Assembly (NCBI GenBank): GCA_027922465.2
Contig: BQMF02000327.1
Coordinates: 186,001 to 250,000, forward strand
DNA: 64,000 bases
Direction: 5' to 3'
DNA from: Turritopsis dohrnii
Lineage: Eukaryota > Cnidaria > Hydrozoa > Anthoathecata > Oceaniidae
Shown: one piece after another, positions 21,701 through 32,462 of the stretch
Layout of the letters: each line of letters starts with the position of its first letter
How positions within the stretch are numbered: the stretch's first letter is position 1
Notes under the pieces: generated by a model
Databases searched by the model: none
Seen by the model: only the letters and a program-made list of their open reading frames with translations
What the model was told of the DNA's origin: nothing
Made by a program: the position numbers and the translations under genes

Positions 21701-24700
21701 GTAACATAGTTACTTTACTTAGCAGGTGCATGAGAATGAGCTGATCAGACACTCTTGTGAAAAAGTAATAACGAAATGCAAACAGATTGTTATTCTACCC
21801 AATCGTCAAAACGTCACTGTGACGGAGAGAATTTTTATTGAGATTATGTGCATATTTATAAGAAATGCACTCCTTCGCAGAGATTTTTTAACAAATGTGC
21901 CGGCTGGGTATGATCGATTAAACAGAATAGTCCGGTGGCGGTCTTTGGTCACCCATACAATTAGTATATATGGGTTTTTATTTTCTCATTATATATATGG
22001 TCCCTTGGTACTTCAAAGCCGGTTTTTGCCAATATATGGTTAATATGACCCTACCCAATTCAAAACCCTATAAAAAAATTTCCCCAGATTGCCAACTTGG
22101 CAAAACTGGTTTTGAAGTACCAAGGGACCACATAATGAGGAAATAAAACAAAAACCCATATATATAGTAATTGTATAGGTTCAAGCAAAATACCCCATTT
22201 CGCCACCGGACTAGAACTAAAAAATTATGTAATATTGAAAAACAGGAGACAACAAATTTTACATAATTTTATACCTTTTATACACATTTACCCCTTTTTT
22301 AACTTTTAACATTTCACTTGTAAAATAAAGTTGTCACTCTGATGATGACTTCTATTATAGTATAATATATAGCATAACAAAATCGCTTCAGTTTCTGGTT
22401 GTTTTTAAGCTCATTAAACTATAAGACTAAAGAAAAACTTACAGATAATAAATTCTGATGAAAATAACACTTAGACTGATACAGAGAAGCAACATTGTGG
22501 AAGAGAAACAATGAAAAGCCTACCTTTATAGTGCAGTCATCGGATCCACTGATCACTAGTTCGGGTCCTTTACGAGCAGGACAACAAGAATTTACGAACG
22601 ACGTATGACCCTTAAATTTTTTGACTTTGGCACCACTTTCATAGTCCCACAATGAAATGGTTTTATCAGAAGAACAGGTAACTAATGTACTAATAACAAA
22701 AATAAAAAAGACCATGAAAATGTTCTTCAATCACATAAACTTCTCGGAAACTTCTACTATCACAGCCAGCTACCCAGACAAAAGTCCCGTCTAATAAAGA
22801 CCTTTGGATGCAGTCAAAATCACCAGAACTTTTGACACAGTTAAAGTAATCAAAACTGCCATATCTACATATTATCCATACATAATCATGTTTTCTAGTT
22901 TGCCCATACAGTTGTATGATGGTCTGCCAGAGCTGCAGTCTTAAATGTTTGTTCTGAGTTGTGGTGCAAACACAATTCTTTATCTCTCCATTGAAACAAA
23001 TATCGTGATACTATCAAATACAAACAAAATATAGAATGGATTGAGTTTATACTTACTCTCCGTCCATTGTATAATGCATATCAAGGATGGCACCCGAATG
23101 TCCTTTCAAGATAGCAAAGTTTTCACACTCTCCGTAAACATTCCATAAATCTATTCAAAGAAACAAACATTTTATCATGAAAAAAAATACCAACTAAACA
23201 ACAACTATCTGAAGGGTGTCAATCAAAATAATTGGCAGTACGTCAGGGTGTCCACTGATCTAAGATTTAAAAATCCAGCCTAATTTTCTTAAAAATGATA
23301 CTTTTTCCAGCCAAAAATTTCAGAAATCTGTACTCTTTTCCAGCCTAACCCAGTGAAACTATGCTATTTTCCAGCCCCTAAAAACCATTTTGATTTTGTA
23401 ATTAAAAAAGCCATCTTATGTATAATGGCAGACTTATTACATTCTTCACTTGAAAACAGCTATGAAATAAAACTAGGGATTATTGAGGCATAAGCTTTGG
23501 AAAAATGTGAAGTATAATCTTAATTAATTTCTCTTAAAAATCTTATTTGCAGAGCATGAAGATCCTAGTGTATATTGTCAATGTTTAGAGTTATTACACT
23601 GATATTATCAGTTCAAATTAATTTATAAAAATTAATTATGTATTAACAATAAAAAATACTGAAATTGCTGGGAAAGCATTCAATTAAAACAAATTCTAAC
23701 AATTCACTTAGTGCTGGAACTACTTTTACAAAAGGTTTGAAAATTAAAAAATCATTTTTATAGTATCGAAATTAAAAGGGCATTGCATTGGTCAAAATTT
23801 AGTTGTACTCAATGTTAAAAGACTACAATATATAAAGTTATATCCTCCTTTATCTGCCTCCAACCTAAGCTGTGGGCCCTCCTGGAAAGCAGATGCAATA
23901 GCAACTGAGTGAGGCTAGCCACATTAAACAATACCAAATAAATAAATAAATAAAATTATTGGGAAGTTAAAACTTAAGAAAGCTTCTTTTTTTTTCTGTT
24001 AGAGTTCTTCAATCTGTTCATCTTGAACAGTAATCTCTTTCCTTTTTTCATGACATTTTCGTTTCAAACCATTGCCCTTAATACCAAAAAAAGCCAAAAA
24101 ATGAAATGACTGAAATAATGGTGGCACCATTTTTGGATCATGAAAAATAAAAATCCACTGTACTGTTTTCTAGCTTTTCCAGCCCTATTTTCAAAAAAGG
24201 CTCTTTTTCTAGCTTTTCCACCCGGAAAAGTTTGTGTTCAAGAACAATCAATGATACATACAGTATTGTAAATTGTAAATTACAAAAATGCTTGATGAAA
24301 CAGTTTTGATGAAGCAGAACTTTTATTGAAGTTTTTTTATATCAGGCCCTTCATTGAAAACATAGTATTTTAAAATCAATTCTGTAACATATTGTAATAT
24401 CTTTATTGGTGTTCAGACTAAAAAATAAGATCTTACAAATTAACCGATCAAATCCAGCTGAAGCTAGGGTTTTACCAGATGGATGAAAACGAGAACAAAA
24501 CACTTCACCCTGCGAAAAAGAATATACAGAAATATTAAGCTTATATGATTATGTATACCGATATATTGACACTTAACAGTTTTTGCAAAAATTTAACACA
24601 AGAAATTGCAACAAACCTCATGACCAGTAAGAAGCATAATAGGTGCTTGTAAACTGGATGAGCGAGGCTAAGTAAAAAAAAAAAAATCAAATTAAACTGA

Positions 24701-27700
24701 GCGTTAAAACACTAAACTGAATTACCTCCAAATGTTTACACCTATAAAGATTTCAGACCACCAAAACAATAGCGAAGTATTCAAAAACAATCGCAACTGT
24801 GTCCCACTTTAAGAAACATAAATTTTTAGAAAAATGAGGTGTCAGCATTCAGGAATATGGGCTATAATTAATTTCCACATTAGGAAACAAACTATGCATA
24901 ATCACTAGTACACATCCACACTTTCCAAAGGCAGTATATACTACAAATGTTTCATTTCCATGCATGGTTGTCAGTCTGTAAGTCTGTGATGTTACAGTTC
25001 TTGGCATATATAACACCTTTTACCACTTGTGCCACAAGACTTTCCCATTTCCTACGATTTTCTTCTTCTGCTGCTTTTAATTGGTATGCAACATTGCTAA
25101 TTTAATATTTAATTGGTAAACAACGATATTTCTGAAACACCTGTGTTTTAGTGACGCGTTTTGTTTAAAATCATTTGAAAAAAATAAACAATAAACAAGA
25201 ATTTAATTTTCGCCAAACATGATGTCAATTGTAACCCACCAAATACCTTATATAAGGGAATTAAATTTCGCGGGAATTAATTTTCGCGAATTTCGCGAGT
25301 CCTATTGTTTTATAACAAAAGGCTATTGTTCTAGAACAATAGAAATCCGAAAATTCGCGAAAATTAATTCCCGCGAAATTTAGTTCCCTTAAGGTATAGA
25401 AGAACAGAAAAAAGAAAAAGGGCGAGATCACAACATGTAGATGACATAATTAGAAACAAAAAACGTATTAACTCCTTTGCAGGATGTTTTACATCATCAA
25501 ATGGTCATTTGATCGTTTCGTATGGTCAAATGATTTAGAAATGCTTTTATTCGGTGTTATTAATGACAACCATGTGTTGCAAAAATGAATTAAAAAAACT
25601 CTTTTATATGCTGAACAATAATACTTTGCATGTGTTTTGCAACACGTCTCCGGATACAGACTGAGCTAAGGTCTTATGGGGTGCTGTGTATAGTGTCAAC
25701 GTTGTAGAGAAGTCAAAATAATCTAGACATTCTACAAAATTGCTCTCTTTTGCATCATACCACAAAAACAAAACAATAAATTTTTTGGGACATTCTGTAT
25801 AAAGTGCAGACAAGTAATTTCAAAATTTTTCCTCAGATTATAGAAGTTTATTGAAGTGCAGAGGAATATCCACAATATGATACAACTCAAGAAAAAACAT
25901 TAACTAGAGAAAACAGATCATATTTCATTTCAATTCATGCAAAATTCATGCAAAATTATGTTGATACTTATCTTCACAATAGAACTAAAGTCTCAGAAAG
26001 AAAAAATATTACAAAAACTTGATTGCTGAATCGCTGAATCACTTGATTTTGCAACACTCTGCACTCTGCATCCTGGAGTTTTAATGACCATCAGCCCTCT
26101 GAATTAGGAGAAAAGACAAGCAGCAAAATAATGCTGTCATATTTGAAAATTATGATGGAAAAATAATGCTGTTGTTAATGAAGGCAAAACTTGATTGATA
26201 TATTTCAGTAAAATCATAGAATAATGGGTAATAGCGTTATTTGGAAGAAGAAGTTACAATATTTAAAATTACAAACTGCAGGAGATTTGTTGTAAACTTG
26301 TCCTATTATAGGTTTGATTAGTCATAGTCTATAAACATGAACTCACACATCCACTTTTATTTACCTTAAGGGAAGAAATTTTCGTGGGAATTAATTTTCG
26401 CGAATTTTCGGATTTCTATTGTTCTAGAACAATAGCCTTTTGTTATAAAACAATAGGACTCGCGAAATTCACGAAAATTTCTTCCCTTAAGGTACTAATT
26501 TCACAGCAAGCGAAAAGAAAAAATCACAAGTCAATCAGTATTGAATACAAAACTGAAACTGACTTGCATAGAATTATGAACTTATCGCTGTGAAATATGC
26601 AAGTTAAAATTTCATCAGCAGTTGACCTCGCTCAAAAAAATGAATGAAATAATGGTGGCACCAGTTGTCCAAGAAAAAGAAATGAATTATTTAGTTTTCA
26701 TTAAACACAACAGACGAACTAATGTGACTAAGACTTATTAAATTCAGAAAGTATTGACTATTTGTCTTCCTAGTTATAAAAAACACTGGTTAGTAATTTT
26801 GATTTACGGTGGCTTCTTGACGGCAAAAGCTGAATGGCGTCGTAAATTCAGAGGGCTGTAACATGGCTGTTTTTGATTCCTTACCATAAACTGACATTGG
26901 AGCAATGCATGTTCCTACAAACTGCGATGCTGGTTCCATGTAGTTATCGGAATACATGTGGGATCATACTACAACTTTGTATCCAGTTTGAAGAATCTTA
27001 CAGAAACTAAAAAACTACAAATCTTAAAAAAAAAAGTTTCATAAAGGACACTGATAACTTATTTTCTTAAATCTTATGTTTCTTCATCCCCATGTTGGAG
27101 AACCAACTTGTAAACATATGACATGATTGAATGACAAAATATTTGTACCGTCAATGCGCCAAATTACGGACAGTCTTCCTAATTTTTAAACATAAATTTT
27201 CCATAACTTTTATTTTTGTTGGGGTTTTTTAAGACAAGTATCTTTATATGTGATAAATTTTCCCTTGTAAACTTTGTACAAGCATCATCAGATCAAATTA
27301 AGTTAAAAATTAAAAAAAATTAAATTTTCCACCAGTCGAAGCCCTCTGTTCCGTACGATGACATTACCGATATTTCATGACGGAGGTGGCCATTATTATT
27401 TTTTATCCGTTAATATGGCCATTGTACACGGAGCTCACAAAAATATGCATGGCTCAAAATAAATAAATTCTAAACTGCATATTGGTAATTTTCTAGCGTT
27501 CAAATAAATTTAATTATCTCTGAAGTTTTTGTTTATAGTTTGGCTGACAGTACCGTGTTTTTAATTTACAGACCAGTTGGAATATGTTTTGTTTGATGTC
27601 CAAAATAAGGAAGGCTGTCCATAATAAGGAACATTGACGGTACAATGTTTAGTGTATATATAATAAACTTTACACTGGTAGGGATGTGTTGAGCAAATTG

Positions 27701-28776
27701 GCCTTGAAATAAAGGGCGATATTTCCTTTTCGCACCCCCTTATTTTTTTCACTGAAAACCGTTCTACACAACACAAGGAACATTTATACATAGTCAAAAA
27801 AGATCAAATAGAAGAAGATAAATTAATAAAAGATACATTTAAAGATATGAATATGGTTAAATTTTAAGCTTTCAAGAAGTTCCATTAAAACGATTTGCCC
27901 CCACAAATGTATCTGCCATATTTTTTTGCTAGTTGGCTCTTCATCACGGAGATTAAAATAAGCCTAGTCCTAGCCCTAAGCCTAACCCTGACGCTAAAAC
28001 ATCATGGACGGGAGAGTGCTACAAAATCAAAAGAGCGGAGGAAGATACACAAGCGATCGGCAGTGTTTTTATAAATAATCTTCTTTCTGAGACATTCATT
28101 TCTTTGAGAAAATTAGGTATCAAAATGATTATTTTTGTTCGTGAATTGGAAAGAAATGTGATCTTTTTTTACTATGTATATGTTCCTTGTGCTGTGTAGA
28201 ACGGTTTTCAGTGAAAAAAATAGGGGGTGCGAAAAGGAAATAGGGCGCCAAATAAAGTCCTTTCCTCCAGAAAACTCAAAATTTAACTGCATCAATATCT
28301 TTAAATACATCTTTTATTACTTTGTCTTCTTGTTTTTTATCTTTCCACTATGTGTACATGTTCTTGTGCTAATGATGGTTTACAGTGATAGGAGGGTGTG
28401 AAAAAGAAAAAAAGTAGCACTGATTTCCCTGACTGAAGACTTTTGTACGGAGTTGATTCAAAAAGATATCATAATGTCCTGATATGCTGACACTAAGTCG
28501 ATCGAAATTTCATTATTCCAGTTCAGCGCTAGAAGTAAGTATTTAAAGGCAAAAAGGCGTCAAATAACGAAATCAAAATCTAATAAAAAAGAAGAAAACA
28601 CGTTTTAATCAATCATTTACCACAGAAGCAAGGGATCTTTGTTGCTCATTAAGGACTTCTATTTCATTCCTTTGCTTCTTTGCTGGCACCAGCTGGCCAC
28701 CACCAGTAGCTTCCAAGATTTCTCCGCCAAAATCATATCTTCTTTTGGTTCCTCCAACAACACTGAAGTCAGCCAT
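18773..28776 (-). CDS. SNRNP40: U5 snRNP 40-kDa WD-repeat protein, 12 exons, complete
   Basis: Exons on the minus strand are 28776-28621, 24667-24617, 24509-24437, 23150-23057, 22689-22524, 21499-21446, 21371-21303, 20816-20696, 20209-20127, 19874-19813, 19307-19204 and 18828-18773. All borders are GT-AG, phases agree throughout, and the coding length is 1089 bases (362 aa; the human protein is 357). Family marks in order: LQAPIMLLTGHE, ASAGFDR, WNVYGECENFAILKGH, KGHTSFVNSCCPARKGPEL, QTFQNTY, SGGIDNIIK, NAMDNT, WDIRPFAPAERC, HNFEK, CAWSPDGRYIAAGSADR, YKLPGH and HPDEPI. The protein is a seven-blade WD40 propeller in the U5 snRNP, bound to Prp8 and needed for pre-mRNA splicing. The start is the only ATG in frame, with MADFSVVGGTKRRYDFGG. 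Intron 1 is almost 4 kb and full of repeats. An AATAAA is at 18603-18598. Confidence 0.93.
18848..19160 (+). repeat. direct repeat pair with ATCTGATTGGTTCA cores
   Basis: 18848-18980 and 19016-19160 share ATCTGATTGGTTCA, CAATCAGATTG(T/C)AGAAAATAAAC, TTTTCATT and CGTCCATTTGGACA. Most of it lies in the last SNRNP40 intron (18829-19203). Single ATCTGATTGGTTC words also occur at 1721 and 32295, so a dispersed family is likely. Confidence 0.6.
19335..19454 (+). mobile_element. CCAGTGGGC-type short element
   Basis: Starts CCCAGTCGGCAAAAAAAGTC, has CACTGCGAGGAAGAGCATTT and ends CAACAAATTTGCCTGG. In SNRNP40 intron 10. Confidence 0.7.
19541..19625 (+). mobile_element. CCAGTGGGC-type short element, right end lost
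   Basis: Starts CCCAGTCGGCAAAAATGTCA and has CACTGCAAGAAAGTGTATTT. The right end is not recognisable. Tandem neighbour of the copy at 19335. Confidence 0.6.
20290..20402 (+). repeat. GTGGTGGT tract and 50-bp tandem duplication
   Basis: GTGTGGTGGTAGGTTATCTGATGGAAGTG(A/G)TGCTTTGA occurs twice, preceded by extra GGTGTGGT units. In SNRNP40 intron 8. Confidence 0.8.
21797..21909 (+). mobile_element. CCAGTGGGC-type short element
   Basis: Has GTCACTGTGACGGAGAGAAT, GCACTCCTTCGCAGAGATTT and a right end CAAATGTGCCGGCTGGG. It abuts the palindromic element at 21929. In SNRNP40 intron 5. Confidence 0.7.
21929..22212 (+). mobile_element. AGTCCGGTGGCG-type palindromic element, complete
   Basis: Begins AGTCCGGTGGCG and ends CGCCACCGGACT. 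Inner arms also pair: GGTCCCTTGGTACTTCAAAG on the left, TTTGAAGTACCAAGGGACCA on the right. The whole 284 bp can fold into one long hairpin. In SNRNP40 intron 5. Confidence 0.85.
23244..24240 (+). mobile_element. possible hAT-type non-autonomous element
   Basis: Starts CAGGGTGTCCACTGATCTAA, a hAT-style end. It has many TTTTCCAGC words at both edges (23270-23390 and 24165-24235). No clean right end (AGTGGACACCCTG) is visible and there is no coding frame. In SNRNP40 intron 3. Confidence 0.35.
25252..25393 (+). mobile_element. TTAAGGGAA-ended palindromic MITE, copy A
   Basis: The left end AAGGGAATTAAATTTCGCGG is mirrored by CCGCGAAATTTAGTTCCCTT. The centre holds CTATTGTTCTAGAACAATAG, itself a palindrome. 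In SNRNP40 intron 1, inverted relative to copy B at 26366. Confidence 0.85.
25772..25812 (-). mobile_element. mariner-like terminal repeat
   Basis: On the minus strand, ATACAGAATGTCCCAAAAAA followed by TTATTGTTTTG resembles mariner ends. No partner end or transposase was found nearby. Confidence 0.35.
26366..26490 (+). mobile_element. TTAAGGGAA-ended palindromic MITE, copy B
   Basis: TTAAGGGAAGAAATTTTCGT at the left and ACGAAAATTTCTTCCCTTAA at the right form a perfect inverted pair. The centre is the reverse complement of copy A's centre. In SNRNP40 intron 1. Confidence 0.9.
26491..27147. other. intron 1 sequence of SNRNP40, nothing further recognised
   Basis: No repeats with clear ends and no coding frame were seen. 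Confidence 0.4.
27148..27640 (+). mobile_element. CCGTCAATG-ended MITE, TA target duplication
   Basis: The left end CCGTCAATGCGCCAAATTAC and the right end ATAATAAGGAACATTGACGG are inverted repeats extending about 35 bases (also GGACAGTCTTCCT against AGGAAGGCTGTCC). TA flanks on both sides. About 490 bp with no coding content. In SNRNP40 intron 1. Confidence 0.85.
27700..28415 (+). repeat. inverted and tandem repeat cluster
   Basis: The block at 27705-27862 (GAAAACCGTTCTACACAACA, then AAAAGATACATTTAAAGATA) recurs inverted at 28150-28250 (first half) and at 28270-28415 (second half followed by a diverged first half). The cluster is one unit plus inverted, partly duplicated copies. In SNRNP40 intron 1. 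Confidence 0.75.
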
Positions 28777-29063
28777 CTTTTGAGCACATTAGAATTAAAT
28801 GTGCGCTCCGCATTTGTATAAAGTCATTTTCCAAATCAAGTTGGCGCTATATTTTGTGCGCCTAACCTCTCCTGTCCGTTCACGCTCTCTTTTTTCTCGG
28901 GCATTTTGGGTGTTGTAAAGCACGCTTGATTAGCACCATGTCATTTGATGATTACAGTTTAATTCTGTTAGCTTTGAAACGACCAACTATATAAAGATTA
29001 TCCACCAATAAATTATGTGCGCAGAGTCAGTTTATAGAACGTACGTTCTTAAAATTATTCGGC
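28777..29063. other. upstream region of SNRNP40
   Basis: Contains the presumed 5'UTR and promoter of the minus-strand gene. No TATA box or other motif stands out. Confidence 0.4.
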
Positions 29064-29067
29064 TTAA

Positions 29068-31481
29068 GGTGGTTCCAGGGGAAATAAAGGCCTTTTTTAG
29101 ACATTTTTTTAAAATTGAGTATTATATACCGTTGTAAAGCTTAATCTTTCAGCTTTAAGCTGATATAATTATTTTTTGCAAGTTTTTCCAATATTTTGCA
29201 AATTTTACCCAAGAATTAATGCATTCAGAAGTCCAGTTTGCATAGCAACGGCCCTTAGCAACCAATTTATAGCTATATCTCCCTTAAAAAAAGCCGTATG
29301 GGCGTGGAAATTTCGTCATTCGATGCCCGAAGAGCTATTTTATCTCACACGGCTTTTTTCTCTATAAGATATATACCAAAACCTCAAATAAACGTTCTCA
29401 AGTTAGAGCTCCTGGTGGAAGGCTGCAAATTCTTCCTCCAGTTTTCTAGTGTCATTATCTTGCTATCTGTATTTGATTATTAATTATCATGGGTGCTCAA
29501 GGAAGATATAAAAATACGAGATCAAGGAAAAGAAAAGGTTTTCATGGTACAAGTAGCTGGTTTGATAAAGGCAATGAGAAAGCAACACTGCCGCCTGAAC
29601 AAGTACCTACGTCTTCAACAACAACTGGAGCATCGGCTGCAAAGTTGAACTCAAGTTCTCTTTGTGAGGAGACAAATGAACAAGAGAAAGAGGTTGTGAC
29701 CAATTGTAACTTCATAATGGAGAGTGACCTTTTCATGTCATTGATTTTGATGATCGGAAAGTGTCCTGATTGTGCGGCATCAGTCAACATTGAACATTTA
29801 TTGAACGCTAAAATGGGAATGGCACAATTTTTTGAAATTTCTTGCGCAGACTGCTCATGGAAATTGAGGTTTTGTTCCTCAACACAGTGTGAAAAATCAA
29901 ACCCAGCTCATGGTCGAGCTGGATATGACATCAATAGAAGGGCAATAATTGCTTTTAGAGAGAACGGAATCGGATTCAGCGGTATTGAAAGCTTTTGCCG
30001 ATGCATGAACATGCCAAAGCCCATGTCGAAAACAACATTTGACGATATAAGCTGCCTAGTCCACAACGCATACTGCGCAATTCCAAGCCCTACCCTGGAC
30101 ATGACATTGAAAAGGGTGAGTGTATCGGACATGTTCAGAAGCGGGTTGGCACCAGATTGCGTAAGATAAAGGCCGACCTCAAAGGGATCAAGCTCTCGGA
30201 CGGAAAAGGAATTGGTGGAGGGAAAGGACGTCTCACTGACAAGGTTATGAACACCCTGCAGAATCACTATGGGATGGCAATTAGACAGAACACAGACAAC
30301 TTATATGCTATGCGTAAATCCGTTGCCGCCGTCCTTTTCCACTCAACAAATGAACCCAATGAAGAAAAGCGTCACATGTACTGCCCGCGTCATGAGAATT
30401 CTTGGTGTAAATATCAGAGTGACAAAATTACAGGACTTTCTACTTACAAAGGGCATTTGAACATAGATAAGGCTGTCTCAGACGTTATTGCACCAGTATT
30501 CTCAAATGAAGACCTTGGAAGCGAAGATCTCCTAAAGAAATGTCTCCACGGAAAAACACAGAATGTGAACGAGGCCCTGAATAATATAATTTGGTCGCGT
30601 TGCCCGAAAAGGGTCTATGTTGGAAATGCTACATTCAAGACAGCTGTAGCATCTGCAGTTATTTCATATAATGATGGGAAGACTGGGTTATTACCTGTGT
30701 TTATAAAACTTGGTTTAGAACCAGGACATTACACTGAAACTGGTTTTCGAAATGCAGACTTGAAGCGAGTGAAGGAATCCAACCGCAAGTCAACGGACCA
30801 AGTCAAACAAAGGCGAAAGAAGCTGAGAGCTATCAGAAAAGGATATCAAGATAAGAACTTACTTGAGGAAGGAGAAACCTATGGATATGGTGCATTTTAA
30901 GGGACTTTATTTTAGTTGTTTTATAATTTTTCTTTTATTATTTTCTTCTTTTGCTGATATCTCAAAACTAGATTTTCGCAAATTTTCAAGCTCTCAACAA
31001 AGATAACTTTTGATTGGAAAGAGGTTTTGACCTGAAATTTTGAACACAGATTCTTCATTCTATGTAGCAGGGTTTGAATGAATTACTTTCACTAAATAAG
31101 CTATTTCCTCATCTATTGAAATTGTTATGTAGCCTAAGGTATTCTACTTTTCCGATTTTTCAAGATTGACCGCCAACCCGGTGTGAATAAGAAAAAAAAT
31201 AAAAAAACTAATTCATTCAGACCCTTCCTCTATCTTATGAGAACACACTCACAAAGTTTCAGCTTGATTGAATGAGTCTTTCAAGAGATATTCTTGTTGA
31301 AAAATGGGGCCTATTTTGGGCCTTAAAACCTTAAATTATGTGCATAATTAGTGACGTCATAGGTTTGTTTTTTTTTAAAGTATATTTTTCTTTCTATTTT
31401 GATGGTATACAACTTTGTGCCAAAGCATTTTGAAAAATTCTCATTTTTCAGAAAAAAAAGCTTATTTCCCCTGGAACCACC
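29068..31481 (+). mobile_element. Mutator-like transposon, internally deleted, TTAA-flanked
   Basis: The left end GGTGGTTCCAGGGGAAATAA (29068-29087) is mirrored perfectly by TTATTTCCCCTGGAACCACC (31462-31481). TTAA borders both sides (29064-29067 and 31482-31485). The 2.4-kb interior carries a transposase-like gene that lacks its catalytic centre. The TTAA border is unusual for Mutator relatives, which normally make 8-9 bp duplications. Confidence 0.85.
29489..30900 (+). pseudogene. Mutator-like transposase with internal deletion and frameshift
   Basis: Part 1 (29489-30169) reads GKCPDCAASVNIEHLLNAKM, FEISCADCSW, AGYDINRRAIIAFRENGIGF, FCRCMNMPKPMSK: the zinc-binding N-terminal region of the Mutator-like transposase domain. 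Part 2 is open from about 30118 (ECIGHVQKRVGTRLRKIKAD), then KLSDGKGIGGGKGRLTD, YGMAIRQNTDNLYAM, CPRHENSWCKYQ, LLKKCLHGKTQNVNEALNNI and IWSRCPKRVYVG, ending at 30900. The two parts meet in different frames near 30115. The stretch expected between them, with the DDE aspartates (S-x-D-G-T-W and Y-x-G-D-G-D type motifs), is absent. The product would be inactive. The rest is well kept, so the loss looks recent. Confidence 0.85.
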
Positions 31482-31739
31482 TTAAAATTAACATAGATAA
31501 TTAACATAGAGTTAGAAAAGTATTTTAAAGTAGCTCATAGAGCTCCAAAATCTGATCTAAAATTGATTGTCTGCTTGTGTGGTAAGTCTCGAATTGAATA
31601 TTTAAATATCAGTAAGAGAAGTAGTTAGGTTACCACTTTAATCCTCTGTGTTATAATAGAATTTTATGCATCTCTTTTCTCCTTCGTTGTGGGTTTAACT
31701 TTAAGTTCTTCCTCTCTATGAAGTCTTGTGTTATGATGA

Positions 31740-32260
31740 GTTCTATATGTCAGTTCTATTATCATCAAGTCGTTCCTATTTTTTGCATCCTTTCCGTTGA
31801 ACCATTACGACATTCGATGCTATTTCAGAACAGAAGATGTTGTCAACAAAAACATAGAGCCTAACTTTATTTTTTTGAATCGTTATTCATAATCTGGTAA
31901 TTGCAGTGATTTCTTTGTAACACAGTTTCATCAAGACCATTACGTTGGCTGATAATAATTCCGTTCAAATGCTATATGTTTGTTTTCATACTTGCTTAGT
32001 AATAATTTGACTACAAGTTCTTAATAAGTTTTCTCTGCGGTTTTTTGATGACAACGAGTAGGTCATTAAAATTTACTAAGGGTAGTTTATTTAAAGCCAT
32101 TTAGAACTACTTGCCACATAAAAGCAAGAAAACACTCGTTTCATCAATTTTTTACATCCTTTCACTTTAAACAGTACGATGTTCGATTTTCCGATCTTGC
32201 TTAAGAACGGAAGATCCTAGAGCGGAACATTTTTTTGAAACGTTATTCATCAGAAGATTG
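31740..32260 (+). repeat. repeated upstream blocks of the peptide-gene duplication
   Basis: Units carrying CAGAACAGAAGAT...GTCAACAAAA and GAGC(G)GAACATTTTTTTGAA(T/A)CGTTATTCAT occur at about 31820-31890 and 32190-32260, and again at 50075-50120 and 50690-50760 before peptide gene copy 3. Confidence 0.6.
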
Positions 32261-32387
32261 AAAGCCATTTAGCCATTTAGACTTGATCTTGAATCTGATT
32301 GGTTCTTAATCTGATTTGAAATAGTAGAAATAATCACTGCAATTAGTCTTTGTTGAATGATAATAGATAAAGAGAAAGAAATGAGGA

Positions 32388-32462
32388 TTGATAAATAAAC
32401 ATCAATTTAACAGAAGATCTCAGTTCTGTTTGAAATTTACTTGCGTTTGCATTCAAGATATC
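32388..32462 (+). promoter_or_regulatory. conserved upstream block of peptide gene copy 2
   Basis: CATCAATTTAACAGAAGATC, GTTTGAAATTTACTTGCG and TTTGCATTCAAGATATC lead into the ATG. Nearly the same block precedes copy 3. A weak TATA-like GATAAATAAA lies about 70 bases up. Confidence 0.5.

Noticed and set aside
27960..28010. Telomere-like CCTAA repeats
   Set aside because: Only a few irregular CCTA(A/G)(C/G)CC words, not a true array.
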